Source of the DNA: Aedes albopictus
Taxonomy: Eukaryota > Arthropoda > Insecta > Diptera > Culicidae
Reading direction: 5' to 3'
DNA length: 64,000 bases
NCBI RefSeq assembly: GCF_035046485.1
Contig: NC_085138.1
Location: forward strand, 293,490,256-293,554,255
A program made the position numbers and the translations under genes. Below are positions 46,665-56,568 of this stretch, piece by piece; the first letter of the stretch is position 1; each line of letters begins with the position of its first letter. A model generated the notes under the pieces. It did no database searches. It was given only the letters and a program-made list of their open reading frames with translations, and was not told the origin of the DNA.

Positions 46665-46666
46665 TA

Positions 46667-46839
46667 TACTCTATCATTGCTCCTGTGGAAATTTATCGTT
46701 GGGCATCTTTTTCTTTCAAATTGATTTTTCAACAAACTTGTAGAACATTTAAGCTTTCTTTATAATATGAGTTTTGCGAGATTTTATTTATTTTCTTTGT
46801 ATTTTTTTTTACTTGACAAATTTCAAATCTTTTAGCATG
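46667..46839. other. Short AT-rich stretch
   Basis: Nothing recognised. Confidence 0.4.
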
Positions 46840-47037
46840 AATCCCTGAAACAATTTCTCGAGGAATCAGTGGGTGAGTTCCTGGAAGAATGCCTAGCGAA
46901 ATGCTTGAAGAAAAACTTGGATAAATTCCTGGAAGATTTTTCGGAGGGATTCCTGGAGGAATTCCTGAAGGAATCCCTAGAGGAAGTCTTGAAAGAATCC
47001 CTGGTGAAATTCCTGTATGAAATCCTGAGGGAATGCC
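46840..47037 (+). repeat. 24-bp-type GGAATTCC array
   Basis: Units such as GGAGGAATTCCTGAAGGAATCC. The minus frame over it (46729-47040) reads Gly-Ile-Pro repeats and is a by-product. Confidence 0.75.
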
Positions 47038-47142
47038 CACCTAAGTAACATTTTGATGATCAAATAGTCTTGTAGAAGCTTTGAGAACCATCGTTAAACC
47101 TAATACATTTTATTTTGGTTTTAGGATGGTTCAAAGAACCTC

Positions 47143-47314
47143 TGTTTGTGCATGTGTATATGTCTGGATAATAACTGTATTTGTATGTGTATGATAAGAA
47201 TAAATAAATCAGTCCCTACTTGACCATTGCAATGGCAAGGTGTCGCATACTCCACCTAATTAATTACTCCCCGTAGTATCACAACGGTAAATGGGTCCTA
47301 CCCTTGCGCGAACA
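47143..47314 (+). repeat. 5' LTR, 172 bp
   Basis: Starts TGTTTGTGCATG and ends GCGCGAACA. It differs from the 3' LTR by one 2-base indel and about two substitutions, which suggests a recent insertion. Confidence 0.9.
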
Positions 47315-49319
47315 TGTTTGGTGCCGTGACGAGCCGAATTCGAAGAAGAACCTGGTGCTAGTGTTAAGAATCTGCTAAATTACAACATTTTTCTACGAGT
47401 CTTTTGAGCCACAATGGAGCAACGATCGCTATCAACACAATAGGAGACACGCGATATCACTTCCCGCTGCAATAGTGTGGCCCCAGCGCAGCGGTAGCTA
47501 TTCGGCAGAGCATTTTCGGGTTTAGCTCACACACGGTACTGCAGCAGTGGGCTCAGGATCTGGCTAGGCAGAAATGCTCACTTTCGAGGGACAGCTGGAT
47601 ATCCGCAACGGTCTTCTATAATGTGCCAACTGTAAGAGCTTCGCTACACTTCCAGCTACGATGGTGAGGGCAACACAGCAGCCATCTGGTAAAGCATCAA
47701 TGGCAAGTGCGTATGCCGATACTCGAACAGTTGGGTCTCCAGCGGTGTATTCATTGTGCGGTGAAATCGAAAACAAAGAAGAATGGTCAGCGATATGACA
47801 GTACCCAGTAAACCACACATCGTATTAAAAAGTATATTTGAAATCGCATTTCTTGCCGCCAGAATTCGAAATCGTAAAAACCGCTAAATCTTGTGACAAG
47901 AATGACAACTCCAATTGTATATAAATCATAGTTTTGATTTATTTACGAGTAACTTTGTTGTGTTAAGATCAAGCCGTAAATAAAGCTAATTGAAATCGTT
48001 GCTGTTTGTATACGCTGACAAGTCATATATTATGTTAGTGAACTTTGGTTGGCAATCGCAACAACTTATGTAATAAAATTTTAACTGAGCATCGACACTG
48101 ATAAATAAAAAGATCATTACGATGTGTTCACAAATTATTTTAAAGGTGATAGGTTATAATTCACTGCAAATTCATGGTCACAGATATGATGTTCAATTTC
48201 TCATTCCACCAAATCTTATCACATCAGCTCTCCCCGGTGAGCAACCAACACACTGTAGTCACTGTCATTCTGAGATTGTGATGTACTTAAATCCAATATT
48301 CTTACCCAGATCCTTGCAAGTTCTACTCACAATATTCAACATAATATTCAGAAAGTCGTCCTGCATGAAATTTGGCACTGCGACGAGGTGATTGGGTGTA
48401 ATAATCATCTCACTTACTTCACTCAGCACACCGCCACCAATCGCCACTTGCTGATTATGTTTTGGTACACTGGAAACGTTCTATCAATTATATTCGGGCA
48501 GTCCTTGGGATGTTCTTCGTTACCGAATAAGGACGCACAATAATTCCCCCATGGACATTGAACATTTTCCGCGACGACGACGATGGACGACACCACCGAC
48601 GACGGACGGCGACGACGACGGACGACGACAACGCAACGGCGGCATGTACACTCGATGCAGGACTTCTGTTGTAAACAAAACATGCCGTAATTACCGCAAT
48701 TCAAACTCGCCACGAGTTGTATATGTTGACAGTTCATATTTTGGTATATCATATATCAGTATAGCAACATGACGAAAGGAATCGCAATGACTTATGAAAA
48801 ATTACAACCTAGTCTTCATATCAACCTTCATGTATGAAAGCAAAGGCAAGTTTTACATGTAGGTTGGAAGACTCAAGTTTATATTGGTCAAAATTTATGC
48901 CTTATTCAAGATTGAGCTGTTAGTACACTGGTATGAGTCTAGACTCACAATCTCGAGATGCCGTGTTCGAGGCTGGGTGTTTGCATATTTTTTTGTTCAT
49001 GTTGTGGACATCGTATTACTAATCATTGGAAGTCGTATTTTCTTTCTTTCGCTCGATTGTTGGGGCATCGTAATATTGTTTATGAGAAATCGTGAAATAT
49101 CGCCAGAAGTATGTATATCGCCTCCACTTTGGTACGTATATAGCAGTTTTGTGCAGTTTATACGACTGAATAGGTTCTTATATAGTAGTGTATTACACAA
49201 ATTATACAGACCAAAATGTTAGCTGGGTAGCATTCAATTTTGTGATTTTGTTCTCTTGTAAAGTAGATTCTGACGATAATTTCTTACTGTAATTAAAAAC
49301 TGTTCGTTTTGGGGGAGTA

Positions 49320-49493
49320 TGTTTGTGCATATGTGTATATGTCTGGATATTAACTGTATTTGTATGTGTATGATAAGAATAAATAAATCAGTCCCTACTT
49401 GACCATTGCAATGGCAAGGTGTCGCATACTCCACCTAATTAATTACTCCCCGTAGTATCACAACGGTAAATGGGTCCTACCTTTGCGCGAACA
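49320..49493 (+). repeat. 3' LTR, 174 bp
   Basis: Starts TGTTTGTGCATATG and ends GCGCGAACA, followed by the ACCTC duplication. An AATAAATAAA polyadenylation-like signal lies near 49378. Confidence 0.9.
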
Positions 49494-49544
49494 ACCTCTT
49501 CTAGTTTACTTGACTAATAAATGTTACTTGGGAATTTAGATTTC

Positions 49545-51053
49545 TGGAGTAATTCCAGGTGATATACCTGGAAAAATCCTGGAGGTTCTCCTGCAAGAAC
49601 TCCTTAAGACACTCCCGAAGAAATGCCTGGAAAAATACCTAGAGGAATCCATGAAGCAATTACTGGATGAATCTCTGAAGGAATTACTGGAAGAATCCTG
49701 GGTGAAATTACTGAATAAATTCCGGGAAGACTTCCTTGAAAAATCCCTGAAGCCATTCCTGAAGGAATCTTTGGAGGAATATCTGGAGGAATGCCTGAAA
49801 GGATGCCTCAAGGAATTCTCAGAGGCATCCCTAGAGGATTCCTAGGTGAAATCTCTGAAGGAATATCTAGAGGAATCCCAGGAAGAATTCCTGGAAGAAT
49901 CCATGGAGGAGAAATTCCTGGATGAATTCCTTTATGAATCCCTGGAGGAATCCCTGAAGAAATTTCTGGAGGAATTCCTGGAAGATTTTTTAAAGGAATC
50001 CCTGGAGGTTTTCTGGTCAAATTTCTGGATCAATTTCCGGAAAATTTATGGAAGAATTCTTGGAGGAACTCGTGGAGGGGTCCCTGAAGCAATTGCTTGA
50101 TAAAATCATGGATAAATGCCTGGAGGAATTCCTGGAGGAATGCCTGGGGGAATTCCTGGACTATTCTCTGGAGAAATTTCTGGATGAACCAATAGAAAAA
50201 TTTCTAGAGGAATCTCTAGAGGAATTATTGGATTAATCCCTGGGGTTCCTGCATTCTTGGAGGAATCTCAGGAGAAATTCCTTAAGAAATTCCAGCAGGA
50301 AATCTCGGAGGAATCCCTGGAGGAATTGTTCCAGGGATTGAACAATTCCCGAAGAAAACCAAAAGTGAAATCCTTAATTCCAGGAGGAGTTTCTGAAGAA
50401 ATCCCAGTATCAAGTACTGAAGGAATCGCAGAAGAAATTCTTGGAAAAATCATCCTATTCAGTGTTCGTGCAGAAACTCTTAGAGGAATCCTTGTACTAG
50501 TGTCTGATGGTATGCTGGGAGGATTTTCTGAAGAAACCCCAGAAGGAATACCGGAAGCAATCTCAAGAGAAATTCCTTAGGAAATCCAAGAACAGTTTTC
50601 TTTGCGATTTTCTAGAGAATTTCCAAAGGAATCCCTGAAAAACATCTGCAGGAAGTCATGTCTGCAGTAATTTCTGGATGATTTTCTGAAGGAGTCTTTG
50701 GATGGAGAAAGGATACTTTGAAATACATCGAATAAGTTCAGATGGAGTTATGGAAGTAATCTCCAGTGGAGTTCTGAAGGAATATATAAAGAAATTTCTG
50801 ACGAACTCTCTCAAGAAACACCCTAAAGGATCTCTAGTGAAATCTCTTCAGAAATCCCTGGAGAAATTTCTGAATGAATCCTCGAGAAAAAAAAAACACT
50901 GGAACTTTCACTGCAGCATCCTCTAAAGATATTCCTGGAGAAAATCCCGAAGAAATGTCTAACAAAGTCCCTAGAGGAATTCTTAAAGGAATCTCAGGAA
51001 AAATTAATGATGGAATCTCTGAAGAAAACAATGACAACATTTTTTGAATAAAT
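49545..51053 (+). repeat. Degenerate 24-bp-type GGAATTCC array, about 1.5 kb
   Basis: Units such as CTGGAGGAATTCCTGGAAGA and CTGAAGGAATCC. Open frames in several registers (49846-50100, 50048-50236, 50257-50580) give Glu-Glu-Phe-Leu-type periodic peptides and are by-products. Confidence 0.8.
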
Positions 51054-51061
51054 CTTCGAAC

Positions 51062-51467
51062 CAGGGCTGAAAAATTCATTTTGTCATATCTAAATTTAAC
51101 CACCTACAACTCATTTTAGAAGATGAGCCTGAGAATATGGTATATGAAAAACTTGTGTGGCTAGACCAGTTCTGCAAGAAAGTCACGGAAAAATCATATT
51201 TTTTTTGAAAATTTAAGGTAAATGTCACGGACTACATTCGAAAAATGCCAATGATATTCACGGTGAATATCATTTGGCATTTTTCAAAGGTAGTCCGTGA
51301 CATTTACCTTAAATATCCGAAGATATAGTGGTTTTTTCCATGACTTTCTTGCAGAACTGATCTAGCCGCACAAGTTTTTTTTTTCATACCATATTATCAG
51401 GTTCAGCTTCTAAAATGAGCTGTAGGTGGTTGAATTTAGATATGACGAAATGAAATTTTCAGCACTG
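51062..51467. mobile_element. 406-bp near-perfect palindromic MITE with hAT-type ends
   Basis: CAGGGCTGAAAA at the left pairs with the right end read as CAGTGCTGAAAA. The flanks CTTCGAAC (51054-51061) and CTTGGAAC (51468-51475) form an 8-bp duplication with one mismatch. Pairing continues through the element to the centre GATATTCACGGTGAATATC near 51262. Confidence 0.85.
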
Positions 51468-51475
51468 CTTGGAAC

Positions 51476-51614
51476 AATCCCTAAACCAATCATCATTAAA
51501 ACAGAGCAACGTTCATGGAAGAATTCACGAAGGATAAATTCCTGGGGAAGTCTATTGAGAAATTCCTGAAAGATGCCCTGGAGATGTTTCTGAAGAAATA
51601 CCTGAAGGAATTAC
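51476..51614 (+). repeat. Short 24-bp-type array
   Basis: Continues the array to the left of the palindrome (TTCCTGGGGAAG, CTGAAGGAATTAC). Confidence 0.6.
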
Positions 51615-51622
51615 TAAAGCTG

Positions 51623-51902
51623 CTCTCTCTCTCTCTTCTTGGCGTAACGTCCTCCTGGGACAAAGCCTGCTTCTCAGCTTAGTGTTCTATGAGCACTTCC
51701 ACAGTTATTAACTGAGAGCTTCCTCTGCCAATGACCATTTTGCATGTGTATATCGTGTGGCAGGCACGAAGATACTCTATGCCCAAGGAAGTCAAGGAAA
51801 TTTCCTTTACGAAAAGATCCTGGACCGACCGGGAATCGAACCCGTCACCCTCAGCATGGTCATGCTGAATACCCGTGCGTTTACCGCCTCGGCTATATGG
51901 GC
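51623..51902 (-). mobile_element. Feilai-type tRNA-derived SINE
   Basis: On the minus strand it starts GCCCATATAGCCGAGGCGG (box A-like TAGCCGAGGCGG) and has box B GGGTTCGATTCCC near 51831-51844. A body without coding capacity follows, ending in TTACGCCAAGAAGAGAGAGA. TAAAGCTG is duplicated on both sides (51615-51622, 51903-51910). Transcribed by RNA polymerase III in this class and moved by LINE machinery. Its presence is the best pointer to Aedes. Confidence 0.9.
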
Positions 51903-51910
51903 TAAAGCTG

Positions 51911-52520
51911 CTCTTGGAAATAATTTCCTGTTTTTTTTACTCTTAGTATGGCGTTTGTTTAAATTAGTAAATGTTTAGCTATAACGCTCAATAACAGTAT
52001 ATGATTCTAGAAAGTCCTTCGCTTCCTCTACTACAACCGGTACTTGAAAATTTGGCATATTCTTTTTGTATTCCATGAATAAAAATCACTAAATTAAGCC
52101 ATTCAACCAAGCCTGTTATATTTTAAAATTCTATTTTAAGGACTAAGGGATGATTTTAGAAAAATACCTAACGAAATTTGTTATGTATGCATTTGTGAAA
52201 AAAGTTTGCTATCATGACAAAAAAATCCTAAATTAGTGGGCAAGGTTCCCTTTCTACCCCCCTTTTGGCTACGCCTATGAAAGAACAGTTAAGAGGCCAT
52301 CAGACATGGACAAATATTTGTCATTGTAGTCCGACACTTTTCCAAGGTTGCCATGATTTACGTAGTGGTGATCATTTGTTGAGCTTGTTTGGCCATATAT
52401 TTGTCATGTGAAATGGGTACTTTACTTGTGTAATTTTTAAAGTGAAGTGTTTTCCCAAATTTGAGGTTTTGAGAATTTAATTGAACATTTAATGTTTCTT
52501 AAAAACTATTTTAAAATCCA
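51911..52520. other. AT-rich sequence with a possible lone transposon end
   Basis: TACCCCCCTTTTGGCTACGCC at about 52254-52274 resembles the right end of the large hAT-ended element at 62045-62071. No partner end is seen nearby. No gene. Confidence 0.4.
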
Positions 52521-52524
52521 ATAG

Positions 52525-52672
52525 ATTCCTTTGGAAATTTTCAATAATTTTTTTGAAAAATTTCTTCAGGGATTCCGTAAGAAATTCCTTTTCAGAAGTT
52601 TCTCCAGAATTTTCAGAAACAATTACAGGAAAAAATTTAGGAGTTTAAAAATAAATCCTGAAGGATCGCTGA
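52525..52672 (-). repeat. Short degenerate 24-bp-type array
   Basis: TTTCTTCAGGGATTCCG and AATTCCTTTTCAGAAGTTTC units. The frame over it has no meaning. Confidence 0.5.
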
Positions 52673-52798
52673 AGCCACCATTTTTAGGCTCCCTTAGAAC
52701 CCCAGAAAGCTCTTGGCTTGATTTCAAACCCCCGAGCGATAAACCTTTTCTCTAGAAATAGATTCATATATCTAACTCGGGAGCGGTCGCGTCGTGTA

Positions 52799-54653
52799 GG
52801 GGAGACTGGGGAGACTTGATCCCTTTTTTTTAATTTGCCTGTAACTTCAAGAAAAACTCAAAACTTGATCCGTTTTTCGTATAGAATGGAAGGTAAACAT
52901 CTATTGCAAGTTTATACACAACAGAAGGACTTCAAATTATTGTTTAAGTTTTCAAAACTGTGTTTTTATGGAGGCATGTCTTATGATGTATTTTTCAAAA
53001 ATGGGCGACAACCCGGGTAGAGGCTAATGGCAAACAAAGGACAAAATAATAACTGGTTTTGCCATCATATCTCGTTTTGCCATTCTTCTGTTATTATGAA
53101 AAACTTAAAATGGCTAATCAATAGCAAAATATACAATCATAGCAAATCTTGTCATTGATATGTTATTCATGAATAATGCTAAATATCACATCAATAACAA
53201 AAATTACTATCATGGTAAAACTTGCAATTTAGCACCTTTTATAATGAATTGTATAAAATATCAAAACAATAACATAATTTACATTCCTAGCTAAATTTAT
53301 CATTATTTTGATATTGTGAGAAATCATTTATAAACATTAGGCACCATAACATATTTTACTCTTAATATACCATTAATTATTATATTGTATATTTCAAGCA
53401 TAACGGTGGCTACGTTTATCAGAGTGAATTTGATTTTTAAGCTCGTTTCGTTTTGAGTGTTTAATTTCCACAAAATAAAACTGTTTTTACATTGATTGAT
53501 GAACTTAAATTTTATTGAAGAAAAAAAAAATAGCTCATTTTACCTTTCTTCTGCTACTTTGAAATAATAACTGAATCTATCATTATTTTAAAATTGAATT
53601 TGAACAACTAAACCTACAAAATAATGGTATCGCCACATAAACAGCTAAATTTGTTCTTATTCTGTTATCAATAACTCAAGAATGTCATATTTTGTTATTC
53701 ACGATAACAGTTAATTTGGGTCTTATTTTGTTATCAATATCTAAATAATAACTTATTTTGTTCTTCAATTTAATCCGCATGCATTACCATTACTTTGTTA
53801 TTACAATGGCAAAATAAGTTATTTTTATGTTTTTCTGCTACCAAAATTTTGTTATTATTTTTGTTATTTTAACTCTTATTTCAAACAAACAAATAACACA
53901 TTTTGCCATTCAAACATTCTGTTTCAATGGTAAAATTTGCCATTCTTTTGCCATTAAGCTCTACCCGGGAATTGATCCCCTTTTGAGCACATGATTAATT
54001 TAAAGGGAAAATAACTTCGGAAGCTTCCTATTCATTTTCCTTTCAAGTGGTTGGTGAATATGGTGAATTTGAAGTTATAAGATTTCCTTAAATTGTTAAG
54101 GTAATGCTGTTTTTTTGAAAATGGGGAGACTTGATCCCTCTTTTTAGGGTGTGTAATGAAATAATAATTATCTGACAAGTGTTTTCATTGATTATACTAG
54201 AATTCCGAGTAAATAGTGGCTTCCAAATAGAATTTTTTTTTTCACATGTATAATGTGTGTGTAATCCTCGAGGGATCAAGTCTCCCCATGTCACTGTTGT
54301 ATATACCAAGCTGCATTAATTAAAATATGTATATAACAGCCTTATTTAAATAAATACGTTCGATAGTGTTTTATTTACACTGTGTGCTGTAAAATTTTGA
54401 CACGATTTGGTTCAATTTTTACAAAGTTATTGAGATTTTTCGAGATCGGCTAAAAGATTTCTGAAGGACTGAAAACAGACCATCAGCCATTAATAAATAA
54501 TGCAATGCACAATCAAAATCAATTGTAACCAAAACATTGTCGTCTGTCAAGATGTAGTTTTGGAAAAAATATGCTAGAAGAAAACTGTTTTTGATTCCGA
54601 GAAAATATGGGGGAAACAAGTCTCCCCAGTGATCAAGTCTCCTCAGTCTCCCC
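52799..54653. mobile_element. Middle element with GGGGAGACTG ends, TA-flanked
   Basis: GGGGAGACTGGGGAGACTTG on the left pairs with the right end, with one mismatch. TA flanks both (52797-52798, 54654-54655). GGGGAGACTTGATCC occurs again inside in both orientations (about 54121, 54270). It contains the 958-bp element at 53012-53969, leaving about 0.9 kb of native sequence. Confidence 0.75.
53012..53969. mobile_element. Inner MITE with CCCGGGTAGAG ends, 2-bp target duplication
   Basis: CCCGGGTAGAG is perfect at both ends and is followed inward by TAATGGCAAA on both sides. AA flanks it (53010-53011, 53970-53971). The interior is very rich in ATAACA, TTGTTAT and TTTGCCAT words in both orientations. 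The ends resemble the CCCGAGCAGAG family. Confidence 0.8.
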
Positions 54654-54750
54654 TACTGAGTACACGCACCATGAAAAATGCACGCATGTGATACACAGCG
54701 TGAGCGCGGTGTCACTGCAGGTAATCAAAGACGCGACTGCTCGAGGGTTA

Positions 54751-55330
54751 AAGTACTGACTTGATTGATGCATTAAACTGTTTTAATTGATACATTTTCA
54801 GCCCATGCGTGTCATGAAAAGAGCTTGAACTAGAAAAAAACCTTTTTTGCCTCGCTTTTCAATATTTTTATTTCTTACTATACCTATGTCAAGTTATTCT
54901 GACGCCTCACGGATCGATGTGTTCTTTCAATTCAAACGTATAATTTCACCGAGCCTACAATACTATTTTTACCATGAATTTTCCACGCTACAAAAACAAA
55001 GCAAAAACACACATCTGCTACCAAGCATGCAAATGGCATATTGGTTTACCAAAGCTCTTAAGCTCTTGTTTTTAATTCATGTTCTAGTTTTCCTTTTTGC
55101 AGGTGGTGGAAGCACCACCGACGACAAGGAAGGGTGGTACGAATTGAACGTATCTGTGAGATGGAATTGCACAGTGCAGGATAATTGAAGTTGCTATGCT
55201 AAAACTCTACTTCCTTCTTACGTTTATTTTAAAAGAGTTATAATATAATTATTTAAGAAGTTTTTTCTTTGTACATATTCTAAACTAACATTACCTTCGG
55301 TATGTTTCGAAATTTGAGTTTGACCTAAAA
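54751..55330. other. Complex sequence with a possible splice acceptor
   Basis: 54751-55100 is AT-rich and intron-like. See the candidate exon at 55103. 55189-55330 is AT-rich without features. Confidence 0.35.
55103..55191 (+). CDS. Possible terminal exon (weak candidate)
   Basis: A pyrimidine-rich run TTCTAGTTTTCCTTTTTGCAG ends at 55102 and resembles a 3' splice site. It is followed by an open frame in balanced base composition that codes about 28 residues (GGGSTTDDKEGWYELNVSVR then WNCTVQDN) and stops near 55189. I recognise no family. It could equally be chance; no upstream exon is visible in the window. Confidence 0.2.
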
Positions 55331-55466
55331 CCCAAGTAACATTTTTAGTCAAATAGACTTGAAAAAGTTTTTAGAACTATCATAAAACCAAAATACAAAG
55401 TATGAAGTTTTATGGCGGTTTTCATAACCTCAACAAGGGTGAATGGTTATCAAAATGTTACTTGGG
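55331..55466. mobile_element. 136-bp MITE with CCCAAGTAACATTTT ends
   Basis: CCCAAGTAACATTTT at 55331 is mirrored by AAAATGTTACTTGGG ending at 55466. The target duplication is not clear. Same family as the MITE split at 47040-49532. Confidence 0.8.
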
Positions 55467-56179
55467 ATCGCTTTTGGAAAACATTTGAAGTGTGCATTTT
55501 GCCACATTCCTACCTTTTCAAAATCCTTCGATACACTATCCCCATTTCTCATTCATCTTCTAGACCATAGGCTTTAGCATTGGATTGGAACTGCTCTTAT
55601 TTCAGTTTTTATTTCTGAACAAGCAGAACGCCATCGATACCATTGCTACCTTCTGTCGGTCCGGCCACACCGAGAAAACCCCTTGCCAGCATATGTCAGC
55701 GCCAGATGGTCTACGATCTATCTAGCTGTAGTGTCATTCAAACATATTCTGGAGAGGATTGTGTGTGTAGGTACTCTTAGGAATAGACAGACAACGGCCT
55801 ATATAGGAGGAAGCTAAAAAGGGCCCAACCGACCCAATCGGCAAATTTAGTTAGGACAATCGTGCCAAGAAGAGAACCAACAATAAAACCTCAAAATGGG
55901 ACAGGCTGGAAACAATGTGCAGAGGGAAAACCACAAGGGGGGGGTGGGGGATGAATGGAAGGTGGCAGGAAAAAAAGCACAACCGAAAGGGAAAGGATTT
56001 TCCGGTTAAGGTTGTTATTCTTTCATGGGAAGGACTAGTGCTTTTGCGAGGAGGAGACATTGTGTGTATTTATGTAGGCTTTAATCCAGTGGTTTCCACG
56101 CTTTTCTTTTTTCTGGTTTAGCTATAGCAATGGATTTAATGACCAGAAACTTCAGCCGAACTACTTGAACTTCGCAGTG
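55467..56179. other. Complex sequence, no recognised gene
   Basis: 55550-56100 is GC-richer and may be unique DNA. The frames 55851-56060 (minus) and 55915-56121 (plus) overlap each other and carry no domain. Confidence 0.4.
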
Positions 56180-56311
56180 GTAATATTTCTGATTTCCATG
56201 AGTATAACGTATTTCCGTGCCCACGACACGATAGACATATGCAAAATGATCATTTGCAGAGAAAGCTCACAGTTAATATCTGTGGAAGCTCTCATGGTTC
56301 AACACAGTTCA
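56180..56311 (+). mobile_element. Diverged Feilai-like SINE fragment
   Basis: CACGACACGATAGACATATG, GCAAAATGATCATTTGCAGA and TTAATATCTGTGGAAGC follow the order of the SINE body at 51623-51902, read on the plus strand. Both ends are missing. Confidence 0.65.
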
Positions 56312-56410
56312 GTTGGAAACCGCTGTCTTCATTGGCAGATACCTACAAACGATATTGTGTGAAAATTGGTACATTTCACCAGACTACTATTTTGCAAGGG
56401 CGTAGCCAGA

Positions 56411-56463
56411 GGGGGGCAGGGGGGGGGGGGGGGCGTGCCAACCCCCCCCCCCCCCCCCCCCCC
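56411..56463. repeat. G-run and C-run next to the left transposon end
   Basis: A nearly uninterrupted G stretch, then CGTGCCAA, then about 22 C. Several G-runs could form a quadruplex. Run lengths in an assembly are unreliable. Confidence 0.85.
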
Positions 56464-56568
56464 GACCAAGCAACTATATTCTAACTTAGCCGAAAAACTT
56501 AGATGATCAGAGCTGTTTTTGACTAGTAAAAATAAAATTCTCCTGCATCCTCGTATTTTTTTTAATGT

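Larger units (their letters stand above)
47143..49493 (+). mobile_element. Short non-autonomous LTR retrotransposon, 2351 bp
   Basis: Two near-identical LTRs bound an interior of about 2.0 kb, and ACCTC is duplicated on both sides (47138-47142, 49494-49498). TTTGGTGCCGTGACG just after the 5' LTR is a likely primer-binding region, seen in BEL/Pao-like elements. A purine-rich tract GGGGGAG precedes the 3' LTR. The interior (47315-49319) has only short frames (for example 48122-48391) and no gag or pol motifs, so it must rely on proteins from elsewhere. A GAC/CGA-rich stretch lies at 48570-48640. Confidence 0.85.
47040..49532. mobile_element. MITE with CTAAGTAACATTTT/AAATGTTACTTGGG ends, split by an LTR element
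   Basis: The left part (47040-47142) and right part (49499-49532) together resemble the 136-bp MITE at 55331-55466: same ends, same CAAATAG and TTTTGGTTTTA words. The LTR retrotransposon lies between them, bounded by its 5-bp duplication. Confidence 0.7.
52773..54750. mobile_element. Outer MITE with TAACTCGGGAGCGGTCGCGTC-like ends
   Basis: The left end (52773-52793) and right end (54730-54750) match 17 of 21 bases as an inverted pair ending GTCGCGTC. Without the insert it would be only about 120 bp. Target duplication is unclear. Confidence 0.55.

Noticed and set aside
51831..51844. Host polymerase III gene promoter
   Set aside because: It is the internal box B of the SINE.
51831..51902. 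Genuine tRNA gene
   Set aside because: Box A and box B are present, but the sequence runs into the SINE body and is bounded by a target duplication; no full cloverleaf was confirmed.
56411..56463. G/C homopolymer as a functional quadruplex regulator
   Set aside because: Position next to the transposon end is notable, but homopolymer length in assemblies is unreliable and no nearby gene exists.
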